DNA of 64,000 nt from Caryophanales bacterium UBA5729 (GTDB lineage: Bacteria > Bacillota_I > Bacilli_A > Izemoplasmatales > Hujiaoplasmataceae), in assembly GCA_002419505.1 (NCBI GenBank), contig DIGF01000035.1, forward strand, positions 6,042 through 70,041, in the 5' to 3' direction. The notes beneath the pieces are model-generated. The model had not been told where the DNA came from and made no database searches. It worked only from the letters and a program-made list of their open reading frames with translations. This document shows, piece after piece, positions 8,134-17,271 of this stretch. Positions within the stretch are counted from its first letter, which is position 1. Every line of letters starts with the position of its first letter. Both the position numbers and the translations under genes were made by a program.

Positions 8134-9293
8134 TATCAAACACCTTCAATATCTAAATCTTTAAATTATTATATACTATTTTATTGTGTAAAACTACCTA
8201 TTTTAATACATTGACTTACTCTATCAAAATTTACAGCACTACTTTCGATCTTGTAAAATCAAATCCCTCGGATATAAATCCATTATACTCTTTACTTTGT
8301 TCTAGCCATTTTGACACCATTTATGTCACCAATGTATTTTATTCATTTGTCATCATTAGTGTCCCTATTTGTCACTAGATAAATCAATTCACAAAATTTT
8401 ACTATTCATATTTTATTGGGAAACATTTGAATGATGTCACATAATTCCTTAAACTTAAAAAAACTTTTATATTATAAGTAGCATTATTATATAATCGTTA
8501 AATTGTCAGGTAATCTTTAACTGGCTAGATAGCATTCAAAAAAACAGACTTGTAAAAACTTGATTTTTGACCTCAACAAGACATATGGAAACTGGCAGAT
8601 AGGGGAAAATCTCCCTTTCTGCATGAAAAAAGGCTTGACACTTATTGTATCAAACCTGTGAGTCTTATATGTCTTGTCATTACGGAGTTTTACTCTAAAA
8701 TCACTCGTGTTCGATGGAGTTTTACTCTATTCCCAACGGAGTTTTACTCATTTTCGGACGGAGTTGCTTTTTTTCATAAAGAAAAGAGCAGGATTTCATC
8801 AAAAATCATGCCCTTTATTTAACAATTTATTCAGTTCCTTATAATCTAATTGTAAATATATCCACACATTTTACAGCGACAATAAAATACATTTATTTAC
8901 ATGCTAAACAATGCAAGTATAGGTTTAATATATTTTTTTTCTGTTTTCACTACTTTTGAAGGAGACATTTTTGTTATAATCTCTTTTAAATGAATATATT
9001 CATCTTTCTTCATAGAATATTGTGTGAAGAATAGACTTCTTCTACATCTGCTTTATACAAGCCGTGTGGAGTTCACCATATTGCTCTAAAAATACTTTAC
9101 AAATTCTAAATTAATTCAACTCGACTCTAAATAGGAGAGCCAATCATTATCTATGGATCTTTTTTTAAAGAAAGAAACTTATTTAGAAATTTCTAATATG
9201 CTATAAATCCAAAGAGCATCACATTATATATCAATATCAAACTTCCAAAAAAAACTGTCTCCAAATTCTATCTATTCAAAACTAATAATCAAT
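8134..9293. other. 1.2-kb gene-poor region with decayed mobile DNA
   Basis: No convincing gene is visible. It contains (i) a degenerate motif copy near 8185-8219; (ii) an 11-bp inverted repeat (ACAAGACATAT near 8574, ATATGTCTTGT near 8669) enclosing a small hairpin; (iii) the GGAGTTTTACTC repeat cluster; and (iv) a minus-strand 38-codon frame at 8897-9013 without a ribosome binding site, possibly the end of a dead gene. The pattern fits insertion-sequence relics. Confidence 0.45.
8683..8765. repeat. cluster of GGAGTTTTACTC direct repeats
   Basis: CGGAGTTTTACTC occurs at 8683-8695 and 8737-8749, TGGAGTTTTACTC at 8715-8727, and a shortened CGGAGTT at 8759-8765. Multiple short directly repeated blocks at an end are characteristic of IS21-family terminal repeats. 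No transposase gene remains, so this is inference. Confidence 0.6.
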
Positions 9294-11423
9294 TTATGCA
9301 CTCGTATCATCCAAAGCCTTATTTAGTCTTTTTTGTAATTCATTCTCTTCTATCAACATGTCGCTCAGTATTTTAAATTTCTTAATATTTTCAAAAATCT
9401 TATCATCAACCACATTGAACCTAGGAAATTTTAATCTTCTATTTCTCATTGAAAATATAAATTGATCCATAATTACATCTTGCAATTTGTTATCTAAAAC
9501 AAATGTTGGTTCGTTACTTAAAAGATGGGTGCCAAAATATCCATCTTTTTTTGTGTTTAATCCAAAAAGTTCTATTAGACTACGATATATATCCATGTGT
9601 CCTCTTACAAGATTTTGTTTTCCTTTAATTAGCCCTTCTTTTATAGTTATGCCATCTATTACTGTATCCTTATTCCCAGGTACATATAGAAAACAAACCA
9701 GATGCTGTAAAATTTTCCGTTCTTCGATGTCTGAGAGTTTTCTATGAAACAATTTAGAAATATCACCATTTTTTATTCCGCAGCCATGATCTCCATAGAA
9801 TAAGTAAACAGTGCTATTATCAATCATTAATTTATCATTTTCATCGAAAAAAAATCGTTTTATCACACCATCATAATAGTCAGAAAACCTTAAGTACTTT
9901 TTTGTAAGTTCCTTTAGTCCATATTCTTCAATGTATGCTTTATCTTTATTTGGATAAAACTCAAATGGGGTATGTGGCATCATTGTAATAGGAAAAAGAA
10001 ATGTTGGCTTTTCAAAAGTATTAATCTCGTTTCGAACTCTATCTGCAAGTTGGTAATCACTAATCCAAGGAGTTACATGGTGTTTTTCACTAGAGTATTC
10101 GTACGAAAACATTCCTATTATTCCGTCTCTTTTACTTGCCTTCTTATCTGGGAAGTCTTCTAGTCCAAAGAATTCTTGAAATCCCATGATTTCTGGATAT
10201 GCAAATTCTCTATTATAAAACTGCTTATAATCTCCATGTATAGCTTTTGTATGGTATCCTAAATTGTTAAAATACTTTGGTAATGTTGTTATATCAAACT
10301 GTGTTTTATAGTGTTTTTCAAAATAGTTGAAATTCGACCAATATAGTGAATTGTACCCTGTGGGATAAAGTCCGGTCAAAGTAGTTATTTCAGCATCAGA
10401 ACTTACTCCTAATCCAACACTAGAATAAAACTCGGTAAAATCAACACTTTCTTCCAATATTGCTCTGATAAATGGAAAATCATTTTTTAAAGAAGGTATG
10501 TCTATCAAAAATCGACTCATTGATTCCATTTGAACTAATACAAGGTTTTTGCCTTTAAAAATACCATTAAGTGACTGACTGTCATTAATCAAAGACGAAT
10601 CAATTCTAATACTTCTTGGAACTTTCCTGTAAAACAAATCATTACTATATTCCATATTATTTAGAAAATTTGTGTAACTTGAAACGTTCTTATTATATAG
10701 AGTATATTCATCGGTTAGTTCATTAAAATCTCTCTTTTTAGATTTAATTAGCAAATAAGGTACTGATGTGAATTTAAAAAATGATGTCAAATAGAACGGA
10801 TAAACACCATAGTTTTGAATTCCATATGTAGATTTTATCGCCATTATTGTTAAATCTTTAAGATACATCTTTTCATAATTAATCCATGTTAAAAATATTC
10901 CTAAAAGTGAAATGAAAATCCAAATGAATATCCACCAATTCTTAATTAAGATTATCTCTTGATTCAAGTTCGATTGACCTATCGAAGAGACTAACAATAT
11001 TAAAATGATCGTTGGTATAAATAATATTATCCGATAATAACCAAAAAGCTCATTTAATATTTCTTTTGCCATTCCCTTTGATATTCCTTTAACAGGATTT
11101 TTGAACATATCAATGCTGTCTTTGGTGAATGCATTACCAAAATATAGATTGAAAACGTTAAGTGCAAATAACATAAAATTAAGAATTCCCGAAAGAATTA
11201 TAAGCACAATGGAATACCAGTAAAGGTTTTTAACAAAGAGTAAAATTATCAATCCAAATAAATTTAATGTAAATAGATTGCCAAATAATGCGTTTAACTC
11301 GCCTTTTAGGGTATGCTTAAATGGAACAATATATTTGTTCAATGTTTTATGTGAAATTATAAATGTATTAAATAGATTTAGCCCGAGATATAGGCTATAC
11401 AACAAAATAGTTTCTTTATTCAT
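9294..11423 (-). CDS. LTA synthase-like sulfatase-family membrane enzyme
   Basis: 709 aa. About five N-terminal membrane helices (residues 5-25, 48-65, 69-95, 130-148 and 162-181) precede an extracellular alkaline-phosphatase/sulfatase domain (about 290-640). Metal-site motifs are visible: VQMES with Glu300, GLGVSSDAE at about 337-345, and FYGDHG near 545. The family transfers glycerol phosphate from phosphatidylglycerol onto lipoteichoic acid or related glycolipids. In LtaS the nucleophile of the (G)KTSD motif is Thr; here Ser341 aligns with it. The start is supported by GAGAGG. It is a single gene, so substrate cannot be assigned. Confidence 0.8.
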   Translation of the reverse strand: MNKETILLYSLYLGLNLFNTFIISHKTLNKYIVPFKHTLKGELNALFGNLFTLNLFGLIILLFVKNLYWYSIVLIILSGILNFMLFALNVFNLYFGNAFTKDSIDMFKNPVKGISKGMAKEILNELFGYYRIILFIPTIILILLVSSIGQSNLNQEIILIKNWWIFIWIFISLLGIFLTWINYEKMYLKDLTIMAIKSTYGIQNYGVYPFYLTSFFKFTSVPYLLIKSKKRDFNELTDEYTLYNKNVSSYTNFLNNMEYSNDLFYRKVPRSIRIDSSLINDSQSLNGIFKGKNLVLVQMESMSRFLIDIPSLKNDFPFIRAILEESVDFTEFYSSVGLGVSSDAEITTLTGLYPTGYNSLYWSNFNYFEKHYKTQFDITTLPKYFNNLGYHTKAIHGDYKQFYNREFAYPEIMGFQEFFGLEDFPDKKASKRDGIIGMFSYEYSSEKHHVTPWISDYQLADRVRNEINTFEKPTFLFPITMMPHTPFEFYPNKDKAYIEEYGLKELTKKYLRFSDYYDGVIKRFFFDENDKLMIDNSTVYLFYGDHGCGIKNGDISKLFHRKLSDIEERKILQHLVCFLYVPGNKDTVIDGITIKEGLIKGKQNLVRGHMDIYRSLIELFGLNTKKDGYFGTHLLSNEPTFVLDNKLQDVIMDQFIFSMRNRRLKFPRFNVVDDKIFENIKKFKILSDMLIEENELQKRLNKALDDTSA

Positions 11424-11567
11424 TAAATACCTCTCAACAATTCAGTTCATCATCATATATTTATCGTCCATGATATATACAAATCTTACCTTAAATACAA
11501 TTTCAATATTTCATTTAAATTGCTTCTATGCATAACAACTAAATATAATTTGCTTTATTGCAACGAT

Positions 11568-12383
11568 TTATTCAAGTTTGATTTTTTCAAAATATCTCAT
11601 TGCGTCTCTATAACCATACTCATATATTCTTTTAGAATGCTCAGATGAAAAATCAAGTACTTTCCCCAACCTTCTCGTCGCTTTCAATTCGTGGATCTTA
11701 ACATTCTTGTATTTCTGTTTTATAGATCGCATTGATGATAGCATAGAAATTGTAATGCAAATAATTTCATCACAACCAAAATCAATCAAAGGTTGAATTG
11801 GAGTATTGTCAAAATATCCTCCATCACGATACTTTCTGCTGTTTGTTACAACCGGAGGGAAAACAATTGGAATTGAACATGATGCTACCACTGTATCAAT
11901 CTGTAAATCTTTATTAATTTCTTTAAGTGGAATATATTGGACTTGAGAGTCTCTTTGAATATAATGAGAAAAAGTAGATTTTAATAAATCAATAATTCCT
12001 TTGTCGGCATCACCGGTGTCTGCTATAGCAATGAAAACATTCCTATTTTTTAACAATTCAAAATCTATATTTTCATCTAGCAATTGATTCAATTTTTTAA
12101 TTGAAAATATACCGCTATCAATGACTTTAAGTTTTTGATCTCTTAGTGTCTTTACAATCGATGGGTTATCCCCTAAAGGGTTTTCAGGAACATTAAACCA
12201 TATCTCTTTCGCAATATCAATTGCATCAGCTGCAACAAACGTAGCATTCACTGCACCGATTGAAGCACCAGAAAATGCCATAGTTTTATCCAAAACACAT
12301 AACTCTTGAAGGGCTTTTAGTGCACCAATTTGATATGCTCCTCTTGCTCCTCCACCAGACAAACAAATACCTAGCTTTTTCAT
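11568..12383 (-). CDS. patatin-like phospholipase
   Basis: 271 aa, an RssA-like patatin acyl hydrolase. The oxyanion-hole loop SGGGARGAYQIG (residues 9-20) is followed by the GASIGAVNA nucleophile elbow (Ser near residue 41) and a DGG catalytic Asp motif (RDGGYFDNTP, about 186-195). It hydrolyses acyl esters of phospholipids or lysophospholipids in the cytosol or at the membrane. It lies 26 bases downstream of the TetR gene and is probably co-transcribed with and controlled by it. GGAGG precedes the ATG. Confidence 0.88.
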   Translation of the reverse strand: MKKLGICLSGGGARGAYQIGALKALQELCVLDKTMAFSGASIGAVNATFVAADAIDIAKEIWFNVPENPLGDNPSIVKTLRDQKLKVIDSGIFSIKKLNQLLDENIDFELLKNRNVFIAIADTGDADKGIIDLLKSTFSHYIQRDSQVQYIPLKEINKDLQIDTVVASCSIPIVFPPVVTNSRKYRDGGYFDNTPIQPLIDFGCDEIICITISMLSSMRSIKQKYKNVKIHELKATRRLGKVLDFSSEHSKRIYEYGYRDAMRYFEKIKLE

Positions 12384-12409
12384 ATAATTTAGCCTCCATA
12401 TATTAATAA

Positions 12410-12940
12410 CTATTTTAAAAATTGTAATTGTTTTTTGAAGATATTATCAACAATATTCAAATACTCGTCTTTTGATAACTCATTTTCGCTACTAATCCAA
12501 TCAATAATCAGATTTACAAGAGCCCCTTCATAAAATGTAAGTAAATGAACATCTGAATCTTCCAGTCTGGTAATTTTTTTTGTTAATAGTCTAATATCAG
12601 AACTAAAAGATTGCACAATCAAGCCATAAAGATTTTGTTTTATGATCACATTGAATATCGATTTATATCCATCAACTATACTTAGTATCAAATCAAGAAT
12701 TTCCTTTGGAGCATTTATTGTATTTACGGATATTTTGCGAACCATTTTACTTATAATATCTTTGAATTTATATATAATTATATCCTCTTTAGAATTAAAG
12801 TGTCGATAAAATGAAAGTCTAGCTACATCTGCTTCTTCAGTAATCTCAACAATAGTTATTTCATGATACGGTTTCTCATGCATTTTTTTAAATAATGCTT
12901 CAAAGATTACGTTTTTTGTTTTAAGAATTTGGCGATTCAT
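12410..12940 (-). CDS. TetR/AcrR-family transcriptional regulator
   Basis: 176 aa. The N-terminal helix-turn-helix (YHEITIVEITEEADVARLSFYRHFNSKEDII, about residues 24-54) is typical of TetR, including the YRHF signature. The C-terminal part resembles the TetR_C_8-like domain. It precedes the patatin gene in one transcription unit and probably represses its own operon. A clear GAGGAGG site supports the start. Confidence 0.85.
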   Translation of the reverse strand: MNRQILKTKNVIFEALFKKMHEKPYHEITIVEITEEADVARLSFYRHFNSKEDIIIYKFKDIISKMVRKISVNTINAPKEILDLILSIVDGYKSIFNVIIKQNLYGLIVQSFSSDIRLLTKKITRLEDSDVHLLTFYEGALVNLIIDWISSENELSKDEYLNIVDNIFKKQLQFLK

Positions 12941-13130
12941 ATATTAATCCTCCTCATTTAAAATCACAAATTACTGCTACTTATGGGTAATTTGGTTTTC
13001 ATTGAAAACATAATAGTTTTGTAGTCATAGCACTAAAATATTTTGCAATATTTCAAGATATATGATATCATAAAAAAGTAACATATGCAACAATTTAAAC
13101 ATTTGTAACTTTTAAGTAATAGGTGATCTT

Positions 13131-13772
13131 ATGGAACTATATAAAAAACTTCAATACATTAGAAAAATCAGAGGAATGACACAACAAGATATAGCTGACT
13201 CATTTAATATTAGCAGGCAAGCTATTCAAAAATGGGAAAACGGTGAAAGTGCACCAGATATTTCTAAACTATACGACTTGTCTATAATATATAATATATC
13301 TTTGGATATATTACTAGATGACTCACTTACTGAAAATCAATTGACATCTCTTGTGCTTTCAAAAAATCATATTAACAATCAAACATCTATTCATTTATTA
13401 AATATAATAACCAATCCCGAAAAGACTGACCTACTCATTCTAGGTATAGTAGCCACAAGTACATCCTTGATTGTCATTATTTTGCATATCATAGGCGTTA
13501 TTCTAGTTATACTTGTGTTAGCCTTGCTTATTTCTCTCATTATTGGATCGTGTTATTTTCTTATCAATGCATTCCTGAATATTGATGTAGGATTCTCTTC
13601 TGTAATTTCTAATATCGGTTTCAGTTTTTTCAGTGTTGGTATATTTTATTTCTTATATAGTAATATGAGAATGTTTATATCCCATTATATAGTCTTTACC
13701 AAAAGTGTTGCACAGCGTATCAAGATATACCTTGATTTATTGAAAGGATTACAAAATGAAAAAAAATTATAA
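13131..13772 (+). CDS. XRE-family regulator with membrane domain
   Basis: 213 aa. Residues 5-60 form a Cro/C1 helix-turn-helix (MTQQDIADSFNISRQAIQKWENG). A linker is followed by two hydrophobic hairpins (about 98-145 and 160-182). XRE regulators with C-terminal membrane helices are common in Firmicutes and usually pair with a membrane or DUF4097 partner gene. The next ORF overlaps this one and looks like the stump of such a partner. AGGTGATCTT precedes the ATG. Confidence 0.8.
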   Translation: MELYKKLQYIRKIRGMTQQDIADSFNISRQAIQKWENGESAPDISKLYDLSIIYNISLDILLDDSLTENQLTSLVLSKNHINNQTSIHLLNIITNPEKTDLLILGIVATSTSLIVIILHIIGVILVILVLALLISLIIGSCYFLINAFLNIDVGFSSVISNIGFSFFSVGIFYFLYSNMRMFISHYIVFTKSVAQRIKIYLDLLKGLQNEKKL

Positions 13773-13866
13773 AATTGCTTTAATATTACTTATTTTAGGT
13801 TTTATCTTGTCATTAATAGGATATCTTCTTGGTGGCATCGATAATATGACCTTTTGGCTTTTCTAA
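13756..13866 (+). CDS. 36-aa single-helix membrane peptide
   Basis: The start overlaps the regulator stop by 17 bases. The product is a basic N-terminus followed by one helix (IALILLILGFILSLIGYLLGG) and a short tail. It resembles the first 30 residues of DUF4097/DUF1700-type partners of XRE regulators, so it may be the truncated N-terminus of that partner or a small peptide in its own right. Confidence 0.45.
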   Translation: MKKNYKIALILLILGFILSLIGYLLGGIDNMTFWLF

Positions 13867-13913
13867 CACTACTAAATCTCATGCATTTACCTCTTAAAAA
13901 TAAAGTTACCTAA

Positions 13914-13942
13914 TGCAAGCGTATTTCCAGCTTGCTTTTTTA
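13914..13942 (+). terminator. intrinsic terminator
   Basis: GCAAGC pairs with GCTTGC around a nine-base loop, followed by TTTTTT. It lies 48 bases after the 36-aa ORF. Confidence 0.8.
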
Positions 13943-14044
13943 TTTGCAACCATTAGTTGTCAAAAGCAATATGAAGTTGGTTTTCATCTTCTTATTGTAA
14001 GTATATTATTAAATTAATAAAGCACTTTTTAAAAGGAGAGAACT

Positions 14045-15412
14045 ATGAATAATAACTCATTTATAACTTCCAAAGCATTGAATGAAGCATATCGTTATAT
14101 TGAAAAAGATCCTGAAAATAATTTTGGAAAACTTATATTATGGGCCAAAAAGTTACCCGTGAATTCAGCTACAAAAAAACAAATCCTATCAATTGAGAAA
14201 ATATGGGCATCTGATGATTCCTCAGGTCATATATTAATTCACAAACTATTAACAGAAATCCATCCAAACATTAGAAGAAAACTCTTCTCTAATTTTCTTG
14301 TTAATTCTGGTATAAAAGGAACAAAGAAACTTGAAAAAAATCGTGAGAAATATGATTTTAATATCCCGTGGGCTATTCTGATGGATCCGACATCTGCTTG
14401 CAATCTAAAGTGTTTAGGCTGCTGGGCTGCTGATTATAGTAAAACAGATTCACTTGATTTCGATACACTCAATAGTATTATAACTCAGGGTAAAAAACTA
14501 GGAATTTATTTCTATTTGTACTCTGGTGGAGAACCATTAATTAGGAAAGATGACATAATTAAGCTAGCTCACATTCATAACGACTGTTTCTTCTTAGCAT
14601 TTACTAACGGAACATTGATCACAGAAGATTTTGCTGAGAAAGTGGTTGATGTTGGGAATATCACTTTTGCTCTTAGTGTAGAAGGTTTTGAATCAGACAC
14701 TGATATGAGAAGAGGATCTGGGACATACCAAAAAATACTGGATGCAATGGCCATTTTCAGAAAATACAATATCGCGTTCGGTTTTTCTACTGCATATCAC
14801 AATAAAAATGAAGACATTATATCTTCTGAGAAATATTTTGATTTCATGATAGAAGAAGGAGCTTTATTTGGGTGGTTTTTTACATATATTCCTATAGGAA
14901 AAGACGCCCATTTAGAGCTAATGGCTACTGCAGAACAAAGAAAGCATATGTATTACAAAATTAGAGAATATAGAAAAACCAAGCCGTTGTTTACCATTGA
15001 TTTTTGGAACGATGGAGAGTTTGTTGGTGGTTGCATCGCCGGAGGAAGACGATATATTCATATCAACGCAAACGGCGATGTGGAGCCTTGTGCATTCATT
15101 CATTACTCCAATGTTAATATTAAGAACACATCTTTATTAGATTCACTAAAACAACCCATATTCATGAAATATAAAGAGAGTCAACCGTTTAATCAAAACA
15201 TGCTACAGCCATGCCCATTACTTGACAATCCTGATGCTCTTAAAAGAATAGTAAATGAATCAGGTGCACATTCAACACAGCCAGTGGATAAAGAAAGCGT
15301 CTTGGATTTGACTAACAAAACTAGACTCGCTTCAGAAAACTGGTCTCCGGTTGCTAAAAATCTATGGAATGACTCGCATTGTGGTGACTGCAAAAACAAG
15401 AATCACATATAA
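14045..15412 (+). CDS. radical SAM/SPASM-domain protein
   Basis: 455 aa. The radical SAM 4Fe-4S motif is C119-N-L-K-C123-L-G-C126, followed by the SAM-binding YSGGEPL segment. The C-terminal part carries further cysteines typical of a SPASM-like auxiliary cluster (GGCIAGG, EPCAF, PCPLL, CGDC near the end). The conserved N-terminal extension of about 105 residues and the segments ILMDPTSACNLKC and FTMDFWNDGE-like (here FTIDFWNDGEFVGGC) mark a widespread Firmicutes family without an established substrate. A strong AAAGGAGAG precedes the ATG. A small membrane protein and a TM peptide follow on the same strand. Confidence 0.85.
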   Translation: MNNNSFITSKALNEAYRYIEKDPENNFGKLILWAKKLPVNSATKKQILSIEKIWASDDSSGHILIHKLLTEIHPNIRRKLFSNFLVNSGIKGTKKLEKNREKYDFNIPWAILMDPTSACNLKCLGCWAADYSKTDSLDFDTLNSIITQGKKLGIYFYLYSGGEPLIRKDDIIKLAHIHNDCFFLAFTNGTLITEDFAEKVVDVGNITFALSVEGFESDTDMRRGSGTYQKILDAMAIFRKYNIAFGFSTAYHNKNEDIISSEKYFDFMIEEGALFGWFFTYIPIGKDAHLELMATAEQRKHMYYKIREYRKTKPLFTIDFWNDGEFVGGCIAGGRRYIHINANGDVEPCAFIHYSNVNIKNTSLLDSLKQPIFMKYKESQPFNQNMLQPCPLLDNPDALKRIVNESGAHSTQPVDKESVLDLTNKTRLASENWSPVAKNLWNDSHCGDCKNKNHI

Positions 15413-15435
15413 AAACTTCTTTAGGATAAAACTAA

Positions 15436-15987
15436 ATGAGTAAAATTAAAGACTATCTCACATTAAGATATTTGATTTTTGGATTACCAAAATATATTTC
15501 TAAGTTGCACTTGGCAATTAGTATCATATACATATTTGCGTATTTTTTTCTATCTATATATAAGATATTCATTAAAGATTATAATGGTTGGATCTACATA
15601 ACAATTTTAATATTAACAATAGTCTCTACGCTTTTTTTAATAGTATACTATTTAACCAATAGGCGAAATTATCAGAAAAAGCATCTAAAAAATACCCAAT
15701 CATATCTTTCTATACTTATAAATATTCTCAAATTATTATTTATAGGATCAAATATCATAGTTCTCATTAGCGTAGGAAACATTAATGAACCAGCAGATAC
15801 TATTGCGCTTGTATTTTCTTCTATTTATCTAATATATATTGTAATCAGCACTATAATTAATATTATTATGATAATTGTTAGAATGATAAATTTAAAAAAA
15901 TATCTTCCTCTAATAAAGAATAAAGATATTGTTGAATATGTCGCAAATGACATTCGTCAATCAATTAAAGAAAATTCCATTCCATAA
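15436..15987 (+). CDS. membrane protein downstream of radical SAM gene
   Basis: 183 aa, strongly hydrophobic, with about four helices (residues 25-47, 54-75, 92-112 and 120-148), separated by basic loops. It starts 23 bases after the radical SAM stop, suggesting co-transcription. The ribosome binding site is weak (AGGA). No family is recognised. Confidence 0.6.
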   Translation: MSKIKDYLTLRYLIFGLPKYISKLHLAISIIYIFAYFFLSIYKIFIKDYNGWIYITILILTIVSTLFLIVYYLTNRRNYQKKHLKNTQSYLSILINILKLLFIGSNIIVLISVGNINEPADTIALVFSSIYLIYIVISTIINIIMIIVRMINLKKYLPLIKNKDIVEYVANDIRQSIKENSIP

Positions 15988-16113
15988 ATTGGATTTAATT
16001 CTAGGATAAGAACTAACAAAAAGCATGTTTGCAACTATTGCTTGACACAAGCAACTTATGTTTGGTTTAGTTTTCATAATGTGAATATTATAATCATTTT
16101 GTGGAGGAAAAAC

Positions 16114-16248
16114 ATGAATATGAAAGGAGAAAATATGTTACCATTATTATTGGCAATTCAACCTGGTTGGATCTATGGCGGTGTCGCAGCTGTTATCGTA
16201 ATTGGAGTTGCAATTTATTATTTTGGATTTTATAGAAAAAATAAATAA
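16114..16248 (+). CDS. 44-aa single-pass membrane peptide
   Basis: GTGGAGG precedes the ATG at 16114. A second ribosome binding site (AAAGGAG) sits before an in-frame ATG at 16135, so a 37-aa form is also possible. The product is MLPLLLAIQPGWIYGG, then a 17-residue hydrophobic helix (residues 23-39) and a basic FYRKNK tail. It is followed by a strong terminator. Whether it is a substrate of the radical SAM enzyme is unknown; there is no Cys- or Ser-rich core. Confidence 0.6.
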   Translation: MNMKGENMLPLLLAIQPGWIYGGVAAVIVIGVAIYYFGFYRKNK

Positions 16249-16263
16249 AACGAATTGAATCTT

Positions 16264-16316
16264 AAAGGCATAATGAATACCTGCTACCCCATCCAAAGGT
16301 ATTTCATTATGCTTTT
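16264..16316. terminator. strong hairpin terminator
   Basis: GCATAATGA-ATACC pairs with GGTATT-TCATTATGC around a 16-base loop, flanked by A and T runs. It ends the peptide gene and could act in both directions. Confidence 0.8.
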
Positions 16317-16435
16317 CATTTATAAATTCGTGAAATTTATTTCGTTCAATTTTGAACACTATACGTGAAATGTTGATACCATTGCAAAAGACTTTAATAA
16401 TAATCCTTGTTTTATGACATGAAATTTCATTAGAA

Positions 16436-16460
16436 AAAAGAAAAAATCACTCAGCGATTT
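16436..16460 (-). terminator. weak terminator of the Pycsar-like operon
   Basis: On the minus strand AAATC-GCTGAGT-GATTT is followed by TTTTCTTTTTTC, 21 bases after the stop of the last operon gene. Confidence 0.5.
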
Positions 16461-16480
16461 CTTCTTTAATAATTGGTTTT

Positions 16481-17266
16481 CTATATTTCAGAACTAATCA
16501 TATATTTTGTATCATACCTAATTGTGTCAATTTTTAGATTGTTCAACTTGTAAATAACAATTTTTGGTAAATCTATATTACTCCCATTAGCAGATTCAAT
16601 ATAACTAAATGGTTTAAACCATATTAAGTAGTCGGCATTACACTCTTTAATTGTTTTCACCATTACACTATCTGCCCAAAAACAATGTGGTTTTGCTAAC
16701 AAAGAAGTGCCTTGATCTATATTGGATTTATCGAGATTATGTATTTGAAGATAATTCCCTGAAGATTCATCGAAAACAAAGAAGATTAACTTGTAACCAG
16801 GATGATTTTTTCTGTATTGCTCTGCTTTCTTTGCATGCTTAGAAACGACTCTAGTAAAGTTTTCTCTATATCTAGAAAAATTATGGTCATCTTCTGTAGA
16901 TAAATCACTATTGCCTAATAATAAGATTTGTTTAAGATTAGGAAAATCCTCTTTCACACCGAATTCTCTTAGTTGTTCTAACATCTTATTCTCTTTGGCT
17001 TTTGTTGCATGAGTCTTACCACTATTAGTTGCTTGATCATCAAATCTCATAACTTCCATCATAAGTTCAAGATCATCATTATAGAAATCTGGTGGTAGAT
17101 CTGATTTTGAAGAACTATTTTTCCAAGTCTTCCATAATTCCTCATCATTCGTAGAATGAAATATTTTCCATATATCATCAGATTGAGGAAATGCTAACGG
17201 ACGATTATCCGGATCACGATAATAAGCTAGAATGTTATCTTCATTATCAAATGTAAAGTTTCTCAT
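16481..17266 (-). CDS. unrecognised last gene of the Pycsar-like operon
   Basis: 261 aa, soluble, acidic, no signal peptide or helix. Visible segments are an N-terminal YYRDPDNRPLAFP motif, then LELMMEVMRFDDQ (about 67-79), GKTHATKAKENKMLEQL (83-99), GYKLIFFVFDESSG (about 153-166), CFWADSVMVKTIK (about 186-198) and DYLIWFKPFSYI. The alternation of acidic residues and hydrophobic strands could fit a nuclease-like alpha/beta fold, but I cannot assign one. It begins five bases after the effector gene, so it belongs to the same transcript and probably to the same defence function. Confidence 0.6.
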   Translation of the reverse strand: MRNFTFDNEDNILAYYRDPDNRPLAFPQSDDIWKIFHSTNDEELWKTWKNSSSKSDLPPDFYNDDLELMMEVMRFDDQATNSGKTHATKAKENKMLEQLREFGVKEDFPNLKQILLLGNSDLSTEDDHNFSRYRENFTRVVSKHAKKAEQYRKNHPGYKLIFFVFDESSGNYLQIHNLDKSNIDQGTSLLAKPHCFWADSVMVKTIKECNADYLIWFKPFSYIESANGSNIDLPKIVIYKLNNLKIDTIRYDTKYMISSEI

Positions 17267-17271
17267 TTACA

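Noticed and set aside
8184..8378. 64-codon plus-strand frame
   Set aside because: No ribosome binding site, composition like random AT-rich DNA, and overlaps a repeat motif.
8683..8765. Possible CRISPR array
   Set aside because: Repeats are 12-13 bp with unequal short spacers and no cas genes.
16250..16480. Left attachment site of the prophage
   Set aside because: No direct repeat shared with 58.0-58.4 kb could be found by eye; serine recombinase cores are too short to identify this way.
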